Assembly: GCA_048264125.1 (NCBI GenBank)
Contig: JBLXDM010000010.1
Span: forward strand, 106,682-170,681
Length of the DNA: 64,000 nucleotides
From: M1-B18 sp048264125
GTDB lineage: Bacteria; Bacillota; Clostridia; Peptostreptococcales; Natronincolaceae
Direction: 5' to 3'
Below, one piece after another: positions 52,240 to 61,450 of the stretch (position 1 is the stretch's first letter; each line of letters starts with the position of its first letter). The notes below the pieces were generated by a model. It worked only from the letters and a program-made list of their open reading frames with translations. It made no database searches and was not told where the DNA came from. The translations under genes and the position numbers were made by a program.

Positions 52240-53547
52240 TTACAGCAGCTCAATATTTTCTCTACTCTTAATTTCCTTCATGGCATTTTTTGTATCAAAA
52301 ATAATTCTTGCATGTTTTTGAACCAGCTCATAGTCTATATTAGAATGGGCTGCTGTTATAATTACTAAATCCGCTGACTCTAGAAGCTCCGTCGTTAATT
52401 CCGCCTCGCCCTTTTTGGTTACCCCTCCCTCGTTAAACTCCGGTATATAGGGGTCATAATAAATAACCTCGCCGCCTAACCCTTCCACATGCTCAATTAC
52501 CTTAATTGCAGGGCTTTCCCTATAGTCATCAATATCCTGCTTGTAGGCGACGCCTAAAAACAATATCTTCGAGCCCTTTACAGCTTTTTCCTGACTGTTT
52601 AAAATCTTACTTATTCTTTCGGCACAATACTCAGGCATACGATCATTTACCATCATTGAGGATTCAATCATTGAGGTATGAAAGCCATATTCACGGGCCT
52701 TCCAGGAAAGGTAATAGGGATCGAGGGGAATACAATGACCGCCTAAGCCTGAGCCCGGGTAAAAGGCCTGGAAACCATAGGGCTTTGATTTAGCAGCCTC
52801 TATAACCTCCCAAAAATTTATGCCCATTTTATAGCTTAGCATAGCCAGCTCATTCACCAGCCCTATATTAATATTTCGATAGGTGTTTTCCAGTATTTTT
52901 TCCATTTCTGCAATCTTTGGTGAAGAAACCCTATGAACCGGAGCAGCTATGATATTTTCATACATTATCGCTGCTATTTCGGTACATTCCGGGGAAACCC
53001 CCCCCACCACCTTTGGCGTATTTTTTGTTTTATATATCTGATTGCCCGGGTCTACCCTTTCAGGCGAAAATGCAAGAAAAAAATCTTCACCGCATTTTAA
53101 TCCTGAGGCTTCGAGTATAGGCTTTAATAGCTCCTCAGTTGTTCCGGGATAGGTTGTGGATTCCAAAACTATCAGCATATCCTTATGCATATATGGTACT
53201 ATGCTTTCTGCAGAATTTTTGACATAGCTTATATCCGGCTGCTGGTATCTGTCCAGAGGAGTGGGCACACATATACAAACGCAATCAGCATTCTTTATTT
53301 GTGATATATCCGTAGTTGCTGTCAATAATCCCCTCTCTACTATTTCCTTCAGCTCCTCGTTTACAACATCACCAATATAGTTCTTACCTGCATTTATCAT
53401 ATCTACCTTTGAATTTTGTATATCAAAGCCCAGCGTTATATATCCTGCCCTCGCCTTTTCCACTGCCAGCGGAAGTCCTACATAACCTAGCCCAATAACA
53501 CCAAGAATAGCCGTTTTATTAAGCAATTTCTCCTTCAATATATTCAT
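52240..53547 (-). CDS. UDP-GlcNAc 6-dehydrogenase (WbpA/nucleotide-sugar dehydrogenase)
   Basis: Four-electron oxidation to the uronic acid. NAD motif GVIGLGYVGLPLAVEKARAG and catalytic Cys in GSGLGGHCIPLDPYYLSW (about 265). Length of 435 aa. First gene of the wbp-like set; promoter region 53548-53717 is AT-rich and holds no further gene. Confidence 0.93.
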   Translation of the reverse strand: MNILKEKLLNKTAILGVIGLGYVGLPLAVEKARAGYITLGFDIQNSKVDMINAGKNYIGDVVNEELKEIVERGLLTATTDISQIKNADCVCICVPTPLDRYQQPDISYVKNSAESIVPYMHKDMLIVLESTTYPGTTEELLKPILEASGLKCGEDFFLAFSPERVDPGNQIYKTKNTPKVVGGVSPECTEIAAIMYENIIAAPVHRVSSPKIAEMEKILENTYRNINIGLVNELAMLSYKMGINFWEVIEAAKSKPYGFQAFYPGSGLGGHCIPLDPYYLSWKAREYGFHTSMIESSMMVNDRMPEYCAERISKILNSQEKAVKGSKILFLGVAYKQDIDDYRESPAIKVIEHVEGLGGEVIYYDPYIPEFNEGGVTKKGEAELTTELLESADLVIITAAHSNIDYELVQKHARIIFDTKNAMKEIKSRENIELL

Positions 53548-53717
53548 GGTATTGATACCCCCAATATTAATTTTTTGCTTAAATAATCTATAATTAAAAG
53601 AATATGAGTATTATTCGTTAAAATAAATCAATATCTTTATTTTTCTAATTTGTGTTCAAAATATTAAGCTTAACGTCATATCCATCTAATAACTTGGATT
53701 TATATCAATATATTCAA

Positions 53718-54452
53718 TCAACGTTTGCTGAGTTTTAAAATATTTCTAGCATCCTCGTATTTTTTCACAGATATCGGATCATTTACAAGCTTACATCTGC
53801 TGCATTCGGGTCTTTCATTTGATTCAATAAACCAAACCTTGCCCCTTTTATCTAGAGCTATGTCCAGCCCCGCTATCCCTATAGGCTGCTGAGTTCCTAA
53901 TATAGATGCTATCTGATGTGAAAGGTCTATAATTTCTCTAAAGGCCACTATCGGCTCCTGCTTCTGATCGTATTCCTGCAAAATTTTATGCAGTGGAAAA
54001 TCCTCTGCTCCCTTTGCTACATTTGTCACTACAGCATCCTGTGCATTAGCCACCTTAGCTGATGTTAATGTTACCCTCCAGGTCTTTAACACCTTCTGCA
54101 AAACAATTCTCATATCAAAGGGCTTGCCTTTATATGTTGCCAAATCTATTCCCTGTTGGATAATGTACTTTTGCGGCCATATCATAATTTGCCGTAAGGT
54201 AGCGCTTATATTGCTTACATTCACCTGCTTAGTTGTTTTATCAAAGGATATGCTGTATAACCCATTGCTCATGGACCTGACTCTTATTACCCCGTTACCA
54301 CCCGTGTTGTCATTGGGCTTTAAATAGATCACCTGATGCTTATTTAGCATATTCAGCAGCGACTTGTTGTGGAACCAATAGGTCTCCGGCAAATGCCCTG
54401 CTACAAAGGGGTCCTTTATCAATATTTCGTATTGCTTTATTTTATTACGCAA
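53718..54452 (-). CDS. YheC/YheD family ATP-grasp protein (spore-coat associated)
   Basis: 244 aa. The YheC/D core with YLKPNDNTGGNGVIRV (about 43-58), IIQQGIDLATYKGKPFDMRI and the final WFIESNERPE (about 215) is complete. Family members are spore-coat associated ATP-grasp enzymes of unknown substrate. TTG start with GGGAGGG. Supports a spore-envelope role of the island. Confidence 0.88.
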   Translation of the reverse strand: MRNKIKQYEILIKDPFVAGHLPETYWFHNKSLLNMLNKHQVIYLKPNDNTGGNGVIRVRSMSNGLYSISFDKTTKQVNVSNISATLRQIMIWPQKYIIQQGIDLATYKGKPFDMRIVLQKVLKTWRVTLTSAKVANAQDAVVTNVAKGAEDFPLHKILQEYDQKQEPIVAFREIIDLSHQIASILGTQQPIGIAGLDIALDKRGKVWFIESNERPECSRCKLVNDPISVKKYEDARNILKLSKR

Positions 54453-54510
54453 GCCTCATCCCTCCCTACTCTTAAGGCCAAAACCGATTAAAGTCCATTT
54501 ATTCACTGTT

Positions 54511-55584
54511 TTAGCCTTTACTTACCTTAGCTGAAGCGTATAGCTGAAGTGCCTCTATATATACTAAATGGGTCTCCTCCACCATCCTCTTGATGTCGAA
54601 GTTTTCCTCTGCAATTTTCCTTGCGGCATTTCTAGCTGCCTCCAGAATATCACGACGCTGATGCAATAGCTGAATATCCTTCACAATTTGCAAGGAATCC
54701 AGCTCGGAATATCCATGCTTTGGAGAAGCACTGAGTATCGGGGACCTTCCATCCTCAAACCAGCTTCTCTTAACCAGCCCTCCATAGCCTTGACCTATTA
54801 AGAAGCCTACATTACCGCAGGCCATAGCCTCTCTTAAGGCACGACCTCGACCAAATACAATATGACTCCATTGAAGATATTCCAGTGGATCATGTACCCA
54901 GCCACAGCCCTCCATCTCTCCTATATCGGCCCCCAGTGCATGCCCTAAGACCTTTGCCTCTACAGCTATTCCCTTTTTTTTCAGGACTCGGATCGCTTTG
55001 GCTAGATATGTAACTCCTCTAGCGGCAGGCCCATTGGTTCTTCCCATCCATAGAATTCGTAGTGGTTCATTGCTTAGTACCATGTCACCGGGCCTATAAT
55101 GCGCTATATCAATTCCATTGAAAATTATTCTGATTTTGCTTTGAAACTCAGGTCCTGCTGACATCGCCACCTCGGGACCTATGGCAATAATACCCTTAGC
55201 CTCCTCCATTGCAGCTCCATGCAGCCTGCTCCAGCTGGCGGTTCCGTGAAGTGTCATTACATAGGGGATTTCCAATTTTCGAGAAGCACTGATGGCAGCA
55301 GATAATACAATTGGTGAATGGGCATGAATTAAATCTATTTTCATATTTTCCGCTATTTGCACCAGCTCCTCATCCGATTCATAACAAAAATAATCTAAGC
55401 CCTGAAGGGATTCCAGCATACCCTCCATGTCCCTTTTTGTTAGTTTAAACAGACGAGCAGTGTTAGCGTTGTGAATGAGGCCTATAACAGGCTGCAGTCC
55501 TCTTTTTTTCATATACAAGGCCAGCTCTCTGACATGGGTAAATACACCACATTTTGCTAATATAGAAATAAACAATACCTGCAT
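54511..55584 (-). CDS. GT4-type glycosyltransferase
   Basis: Two Rossmann-like halves: N-terminal ILAKCGVFTHVRELALYM and HAHSPIVLSAAISAS; C-terminal ILWMGRTNGPAARGV and REAMACGNVGFLI (instead of the usual EALACGVPV-type block). 357 aa. Sugar and acceptor unknown. AGGTG before ATG. Confidence 0.85.
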   Translation of the reverse strand: MQVLFISILAKCGVFTHVRELALYMKKRGLQPVIGLIHNANTARLFKLTKRDMEGMLESLQGLDYFCYESDEELVQIAENMKIDLIHAHSPIVLSAAISASRKLEIPYVMTLHGTASWSRLHGAAMEEAKGIIAIGPEVAMSAGPEFQSKIRIIFNGIDIAHYRPGDMVLSNEPLRILWMGRTNGPAARGVTYLAKAIRVLKKKGIAVEAKVLGHALGADIGEMEGCGWVHDPLEYLQWSHIVFGRGRALREAMACGNVGFLIGQGYGGLVKRSWFEDGRSPILSASPKHGYSELDSLQIVKDIQLLHQRRDILEAARNAARKIAEENFDIKRMVEETHLVYIEALQLYASAKVSKG

Positions 55585-55608
55585 TTCAGCACCTACCTTT
55601 TAAGGATT

Positions 55609-55839
55609 TTTAAAGGCCTCTAGTGCCCCGCATCATCTAAAAAATAGACTAAGGCCTGAGGAAAATAATATTCATCCACAGCTATGGCTTGCTTTTTGTA
55701 AAACGTAGTGAAGGACTACGGATGTAGCCCTTATTATTTAATATAGAGGTGTTAAATTACACCTATCTATATTTATTTAGTTTTATTATATGCACAAGTA
55801 AGCCGTTAGTGCATGAAGTAGTCTCTAGAGGCCTTTAAA
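55609..55839. repeat. TIR-bounded 231-bp noncoding element (unassigned)
   Basis: TTTAAAGGCCTCTAG at 55609-55623 and its exact inverse CTAGAGGCCTTTAAA at 55825-55839 frame the gene-free interval. The interior has small hairpins (AGGTGT/ACACCT near 55750; GTAGT/ACTAC near 55710). No ORF. It could be a MITE or a structured RNA leader for the downstream gene on the minus strand. Confidence 0.55.
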
Positions 55840-55844
55840 TTGTA

Positions 55845-56261
55845 TTAGATGGTATCCAGTATTAAAAATGGTGGATTACTTTCAAGATATTTGGAATTTT
55901 GCTTATCAATTTTCAGAACAATTCCATGATTGTGAGCTCCCTTGGTGTACCATTTTTTTACATTCGGAGTCACATTTATTACTAGCTCTTTTTGCTTAGG
56001 CGATGACCTCAATATCTTTTTTATATTAGAAAAGCTAGGAATTTCTCCTTTTTGCAAGCCATTCTCGCTCCAGCTAGCAGTTATCTCCTTTACATAAACA
56101 TTTGTGGGTGCAGCAGCCTTTTTAAGTGGCACATGCAGATTCATTGTAGTTACCTTCATATCTCTAGGAACATTTGCTAAATTGAAGGACACAAACAATA
56201 GATCCCTCACAACATATAGCCTATCGGGTATTATAAACATTTTTTTCTCTAAGGATTTCAA
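55845..56261 (-). CDS. DNRLRE-like domain protein
   Basis: 138 aa beta-rich domain with the end pattern VKKWYTKGAHNHGIVLKID and the middle ITASWSENGL...PSFSNI of DNRLRE-type surface modules. No signal peptide. The start is uncertain: TTG at 56261 with GGAGGG upstream, or ATG at 56240. Probably structural, spore surface, by neighbours. Confidence 0.6.
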   Translation of the reverse strand: MKSLEKKMFIIPDRLYVVRDLLFVSFNLANVPRDMKVTTMNLHVPLKKAAAPTNVYVKEITASWSENGLQKGEIPSFSNIKKILRSSPKQKELVINVTPNVKKWYTKGAHNHGIVLKIDKQNSKYLESNPPFLILDTI

Positions 56262-56315
56262 TTCAATACACCCTCCTTCCTAAGGCTTACTAATTATTTA
56301 ACTGATCATCTAACC

Positions 56316-57347
56316 TTAACTATTTAGGACTTCCTTATATATTTTTATTAAATCCTTAACCAGCCTTGAGCCTTCGTGATGCTTTTCGACATATTCTCTT
56401 CCCTCTTTTCCCAGCCTATAGCGTTCATCTGGATTTAAAATCAAATACTTCAGTTTTTCATATAGATTATCCGGGTTGGCAGATACTATCGGCAGCTTGC
56501 CGGGATATAAGTCAACAAGATCCGGACGAATATAGCAGACCACTGCCTTTCCCATAGCCATAGCCTCTACACTGACATTTCCATAGGCTCCGCATAATAT
56601 TTGATCGATTACTATATCTGCCTGCCTATAATAATTTAAGGTATCCCTATGGCAGGCCCCCTCAACATTAACATACTGTAGAGCTAATCCATCTTGCTTT
56701 AACCGGTCTATAGTAGCCTCAATAATATCTGATCCTTTAAATCCCCTATGGGTTGGTGCATGCAGTATCATTGGAGCCTTACTGCTAATTTCAGGATATG
56801 AAGGACGAATTGCTTTACTATTAATAAATCTAGGCAATACATATACTGGCTTCCCCTTTTTCTTGTAGTAATCAATAACATATTTATATAGCTCATAGTC
56901 TTGAACGATAGCAGCATCCATGGATTCTGCGAAAAGCTCTAGATTCTTAAATATCATTTCATCAGATAGATAATTTGCTGTGTTCACATAGGGATTCACA
57001 TAGCCCTTTCCTTTTTTTGCCCTTACCTCTGACCTAACATCATTCCCTCTATGATGCATAATCATTTTTTTGCCAGCAGATTTTATCATATCGAAGTCTC
57101 TGAAGTCATCTATGATAGAATATCCGTTGTGGAAATGAAATATATCGTAGTAATTTATAAACTTATCCAATGCCTTTATTAGTTCATATGCCTCTGTCTC
57201 AAAGACATTTTCATAATGCAGATAATTTTCAAAATAGTTAAAGCTGTAGGCTCTATGACAGTCTTCTCTTAGATATTTACATATCAGGCCTGCCTGACCT
57301 GCAATTTCCAGAGGCACATGGACTACTTTCGGGTTAGTTTTCAGCAT
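56316..57347 (-). CDS. Glycosyltransferase, paralogue 1 of three
   Basis: 343 aa, GT-B type. The N terminus VPLEIAGQAGLICKYLRE, centre MMHHRGNDVRSE-like, and C-terminal QILCGAYGNVSVEAMAMGKA (nucleotide-sugar binding part) are shared with the genes at 57364 and 59502. Sugar unknown. GGAGGG site. Confidence 0.85.
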   Translation of the reverse strand: MLKTNPKVVHVPLEIAGQAGLICKYLREDCHRAYSFNYFENYLHYENVFETEAYELIKALDKFINYYDIFHFHNGYSIIDDFRDFDMIKSAGKKMIMHHRGNDVRSEVRAKKGKGYVNPYVNTANYLSDEMIFKNLELFAESMDAAIVQDYELYKYVIDYYKKKGKPVYVLPRFINSKAIRPSYPEISSKAPMILHAPTHRGFKGSDIIEATIDRLKQDGLALQYVNVEGACHRDTLNYYRQADIVIDQILCGAYGNVSVEAMAMGKAVVCYIRPDLVDLYPGKLPIVSANPDNLYEKLKYLILNPDERYRLGKEGREYVEKHHEGSRLVKDLIKIYKEVLNS

Positions 57348-57363
57348 GGATCATCCCTCCCTC

Positions 57364-58353
57364 CTATAGCTGGCTATAAATATCACACAATCTGTCGATT
57401 ACGCTACCAATTTCATGATATCCCATGGCATACTCTCGGCTTGCACGGCCTATACTAGCCAATCTTTCCGGATTGCATACCAAACCAACTAATGCCTCAT
57501 AAACTGCCTCAGGTTTTGAAATGACTATGGGCAAATCTGCTGGGAACTGCTGCTTAACATCATCTCTAATATAGGCGACGACTACCTTTCCCATTGCCAT
57601 AGCCTCTACACTTAGCATGCCATAGCTACCACACAGCAGCTGGTCAATTATGATATCTGCCTCCATATATGCCTTCATAGCATCCTTATGACTCATATTT
57701 TCTATAGCCTGATAAATGAATTTATCAGGGTGGTTTTGCCTAAGCTTTATTATTCCTGCATCCACATAGACTGAGCCCTTAAAATTCCTATTGGTTGGAG
57801 CATGAATAATTTTAAATACCTTTTTGTTTGCGTCTGGATAAGCCACTGGAATATCCTTGACCTTACAGGCCAGTGGTAGAATATGCACCTTTTTATAATA
57901 GTCCTTTACATAGGGATAAACCTCGTAATCCTGAACGATGGCTGTATCGATATAATTTGATATATAGCTCAGGCTTGTGTGGATTTGATCATCGCTGTAA
58001 TAGCTGCCGGGTATAGCATAGGGATTTAGCGCCCTGACCTTAGCCTGGCTTCGAACGTCATTTCCCCAATGATGCATGATCATCTTCTTTCCATGCTTAG
58101 CGAAGAAGGGGAGATCAGCATTTGCCAGCAGGAAGGTGTTCCCATTGTAAAAATGGATGATATCAATATTTTTTTCTAAATCATTTATAAGCTTAGATAA
58201 TTCATAGGCATCGGTGCTTAATATTTTGCCGCTATACTGCAAATAGCTGTTAAACCAGTTATATCCGCTGGCATGATGACCTTTCGCCCGCAAGCCTTCA
58301 CATAGAATACCCATCTGTCCAGCTATTTCTGTTGGTGCATGAAGAATCTGCAT
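57364..58353 (-). CDS. Glycosyltransferase, paralogue 2 of three
   Basis: 329 aa. APTEIAGQMGILCEGLRAKG, MMHHWGNDVRSQAK and QLLCGSYGMLSVEAMAMGK correspond to the blocks in paralogues 1 and 3. The stop is 16 nt before paralogue 1, so they form one operon. Confidence 0.85.
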   Translation of the reverse strand: MQILHAPTEIAGQMGILCEGLRAKGHHASGYNWFNSYLQYSGKILSTDAYELSKLINDLEKNIDIIHFYNGNTFLLANADLPFFAKHGKKMIMHHWGNDVRSQAKVRALNPYAIPGSYYSDDQIHTSLSYISNYIDTAIVQDYEVYPYVKDYYKKVHILPLACKVKDIPVAYPDANKKVFKIIHAPTNRNFKGSVYVDAGIIKLRQNHPDKFIYQAIENMSHKDAMKAYMEADIIIDQLLCGSYGMLSVEAMAMGKVVVAYIRDDVKQQFPADLPIVISKPEAVYEALVGLVCNPERLASIGRASREYAMGYHEIGSVIDRLCDIYSQL

Positions 58354-58443
58354 GTTTAACGCCTCCTTAATAGTCCATGGATCAATAACATTTTTTCTAC
58401 TATTACATATGTTGTATAGAGAAAACTTGTGAGGAGGAATTTT

Positions 58444-59439
58444 ATGAGTTTAAAATTTTTATCCCCTAAACAACTAAATATAAAGAATCATCTTGCAGTG
58501 ATACCAATGGGAGATTTGTCTGACCATAAAATTGAAAATTGGACGACAGCTGATCTTGAGCCTTATATTTCTTATGTTCTACAGGGCAAAAGCATCGATA
58601 CAGTGTTTGGAGGTCTAATATTTAATCCTATTAGCGTAAGGCCAAACCGTTTTATACACCCGCTTTATGCAACCTTTGGGAACTTAGCCAATATTGAGGA
58701 TTGGAAGCTGGCTATAGATAATTTATTTAAATTGAGCTTTAATTTCCATGCTGCCTTTTTATGCGGCAAGCAGCTTGATATATGGGTAGCATTGCCCTAT
58801 CCCTTATCTCTTCAAAGTAATTTTGGGTTTGCAGATAATGTTAATTTAAATTTTGAAAATGAAAATGATAGATTTTTGGCATTGAAATGGTGGATAAACA
58901 GCTTTATCGACCGTTGGAGAAAGGAGGTCCATTTGCATCCACTTCTAACCTTTAGGGGTTTCACCTGGCAAAGGGATGCAATTATCGGTTTAGATACTCC
59001 ACTTGTAGAAAATGTCAACAAATATGTTCATGACCAGCATTTGCTGAATATGTGGCTTCCTAATTATGGCTCTAACGATATCAACAATTGGCAAAAGCTA
59101 GGCTTCGATGTAACCTGCATCAATTCTAATTATTACGGAAATACCACCTATGATTGGAAATGGCTCAATCATGCATCAGCCTTTGCCAAATTTTATCATA
59201 CTGGTATGCAAATAAATTACGGAAAGGGCATAATCTACAATCAGAATCACCTAGCGGATTATTTGAATCTTGGTCTTCCTCAGTATAATGATTATATGCG
59301 TGATTGCCTCGTGGTCTACAACTTTCCGAATCAAAATTTGAAGAATGTGTATACGAACAACTTAGTGGACTATATAAGGGTATACAGCTTCGCAAAAGGA
59401 ATATATATAAAGGTAAACTACCCAGGTATTCCATATTAA
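58444..59439 (+). CDS. DUF4855-like protein
   Basis: 331 aa, no signal peptide. The C-terminal half GFDVTCINSNYYGNTTYDWK and FAKFYHTGMQINYGKGI resembles DUF4855 proteins. Reads opposite to its neighbours. ATG at 58444 follows GAGGAGG; the upstream GTG at 58429 lies in the site itself. A terminator follows. Function unknown; placement inside the island suggests a surface role. Confidence 0.7.
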   Translation: MSLKFLSPKQLNIKNHLAVIPMGDLSDHKIENWTTADLEPYISYVLQGKSIDTVFGGLIFNPISVRPNRFIHPLYATFGNLANIEDWKLAIDNLFKLSFNFHAAFLCGKQLDIWVALPYPLSLQSNFGFADNVNLNFENENDRFLALKWWINSFIDRWRKEVHLHPLLTFRGFTWQRDAIIGLDTPLVENVNKYVHDQHLLNMWLPNYGSNDINNWQKLGFDVTCINSNYYGNTTYDWKWLNHASAFAKFYHTGMQINYGKGIIYNQNHLADYLNLGLPQYNDYMRDCLVVYNFPNQNLKNVYTNNLVDYIRVYSFAKGIYIKVNYPGIPY

Positions 59440-59453
59440 ATTTCCCGTCTAGC

Positions 59454-59490
59454 AAAACAACTCCTAATAAAATTAAAGGAGTTGTTTTTT
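59454..59490 (+). terminator. Terminator of the DUF4855 gene
   Basis: The stem AAACAACTCCT/AGGAGTTGTTT is followed by a T-run; it also serves the convergent glycosyltransferase gene. Confidence 0.85.
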
Positions 59491-59501
59491 ATTATTCTCT
59501 T

Positions 59502-60488
59502 TCACTTTAGTTGAGCATATATTAATTGCAATTTATTTAGTACAATATCTCGCCCATGATATCTTTCAACATATCTTCTCCCCATAATACCCAGATGATT
59601 TCTGACCCTAGGGCTCTCTATCAGCATTTTAATTTTCTCCTTGACATTGTCAGGATTCCCATTTACAATCGGCAGACTTGACGGAAATTTATTCACCAAA
59701 TCAGGTCTAATAAAGCCTACAACCGGCTTTCCTAGTGCCATCGACTCTACACTAAGCAGTCCATAGGAGCCACAAAGTATCTGATCCACTATTATATCAG
59801 CCTTTTTATAGAGTTTGACAACCTCAGCATTGCTCATTTTCTCAATCCTTTTATAGTCAAAGCTATGGGTCTTACTCAATTCCCTAATTGCTTTTTCCAC
59901 ATAAGCAGTGCCTTTAAAATCCGGATTAGTAGGGGCATGAAGAATTAGGGGCCGCTTTTTATCTTTTTCAGGATAAGATGGTTTAAATTTAGTTAAATCT
60001 ATCGCCAGAGGTAAAATGTGTACCCTTTTATAGTATTTTTCTACGTAAGGCAATACCTCATAATCCTGAACAATAGCGTCTGATATATATTTAGAGATTA
60101 TTGAAAGCTTTCGGTGGATCTCTTCATTCGGTGGGGAATCACCTGTATATACATAGGGGTTATTTATTCGGGCCATATCATGGAAGCGAACATCATTTCC
60201 CCAGTGATGCATGATAGCTTTTTTCCCTTGTTGCTTTATTTTCTGTAAATCTGCAAATTGCTCCTCCATACTGGTGGCATAATGAAAATGGAAAAGATCA
60301 TAAAAATTAATTATATTTTTGGCTGATTTCCGTAATTCGTTGACACTGGTATTTATTAGATGCTCCTTATAGCCTAAATAGGAATGAAAGGTATTATATG
60401 CACTGGCTATATTTCCCCTCTTTTTTAAACCACCACATAAAATTCCCATTTGACCGGCTATTTCAACAATGCCATGAAAAATTTTCAT
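59502..60488 (-). CDS. Glycosyltransferase, paralogue 3 of three
   Basis: 328 aa. EIAGQMGILCGGLKKRGN, IMHHWGNDVRFHDM and QILCGSYGLLSVESMALGK correspond to paralogues 1 and 2. It overlaps the epimerase gene by 4 nt. Confidence 0.85.
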   Translation of the reverse strand: MKIFHGIVEIAGQMGILCGGLKKRGNIASAYNTFHSYLGYKEHLINTSVNELRKSAKNIINFYDLFHFHYATSMEEQFADLQKIKQQGKKAIMHHWGNDVRFHDMARINNPYVYTGDSPPNEEIHRKLSIISKYISDAIVQDYEVLPYVEKYYKRVHILPLAIDLTKFKPSYPEKDKKRPLILHAPTNPDFKGTAYVEKAIRELSKTHSFDYKRIEKMSNAEVVKLYKKADIIVDQILCGSYGLLSVESMALGKPVVGFIRPDLVNKFPSSLPIVNGNPDNVKEKIKMLIESPRVRNHLGIMGRRYVERYHGRDIVLNKLQLIYAQLK

Positions 60489-61435
60489 CGTCTTCCTTCC
60501 TCCTTAAACCATAAAAAAGTTTTCTTCAACCCCTCTGAAAGAGAATAGTTAACCCGCCATTGCAATTCTCTTTGAATTTTTGATGAATCAATATTTCTCC
60601 TTTTCACCACATCAACCGGTCTTTTTTGCTTAAATTCTATCAAGCTCTCAGGATGCCCGGTGCTCTTCTTCACTTCTTCTGCAATTTTTAAAATAGTAGT
60701 TTCAATGCCGGTACCTACATTATATACCTGACCAATCGAGCTGTCGTTTATTGCAGCCAGCAGGAATGCATCCATTGCATCCTCAATAAAGGTAAAATCT
60801 CTGGTTTGTTGACCATCGCCATAGATGATAAGCGGCTTTTCATTATCTATAGCCTCGAAAAATTTCGCTACTACACCGCAATAAGGGTTTAGTATTGTTT
60901 GACCAGGACCATAAACATTTGAAAGTCGTAGTACCACTGTAGGCAGCTTATACATACTGTGATAAACACTGCAATAATGCTCAGCAGAAAATTTACTTGC
61001 AGCATATGGCAATTCGATTTTATAATAATCCTCCGTCGTAGGCAGTATGGTGGCTGAACCATAAACCGAGGTAGTGGAAGCATAAATAAACCTTTTTAAT
61101 TTAAAGCAATGCTTATGGGCACTTCGGAGTAGGTTAAAGCCCCCAAACAAATTTGTATTTAAATCCAGCTCAATGTCATTAACAGATTTAATAATATTTG
61201 AACAAGCTAAATGAAAAATATATTCAATCTTTGGCATAATATCATCAAGAACCTTTTTGTTCGTTATACTCTCCTTAATAAAGGTTATTTTCTTCGATTC
61301 TGGTAAGGCATCCAGATGTCCCGTCGATAAATCATCTATTACATAAATATGTTGGCTTATGGGTAAAATTCTTCTGATTAGCTGAGACCCTATAAAGCCT
61401 GCACCACCTGTAACCAACACGTTGCCAAACATCAC
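60485..61435 (-). CDS. NAD-dependent nucleotide-sugar epimerase/dehydratase
   Basis: Extended SDR: GGAGFIGSQLIRRIL at residue 10, ASTTSVYG, and the YAASKFSAE catalytic Tyr/Lys (about 146-150). GalE/RmlB-like, 316 aa. Likely converts a UDP-sugar for the glycosyltransferases. Starts behind GGAGGGATTGC. Confidence 0.9.
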   Translation of the reverse strand: MMFGNVLVTGGAGFIGSQLIRRILPISQHIYVIDDLSTGHLDALPESKKITFIKESITNKKVLDDIMPKIEYIFHLACSNIIKSVNDIELDLNTNLFGGFNLLRSAHKHCFKLKRFIYASTTSVYGSATILPTTEDYYKIELPYAASKFSAEHYCSVYHSMYKLPTVVLRLSNVYGPGQTILNPYCGVVAKFFEAIDNEKPLIIYGDGQQTRDFTFIEDAMDAFLLAAINDSSIGQVYNVGTGIETTILKIAEEVKKSTGHPESLIEFKQKRPVDVVKRRNIDSSKIQRELQWRVNYSLSEGLKKTFLWFKEEGRR

Positions 61436-61450
61436 TGCAATCCCTCCTTG

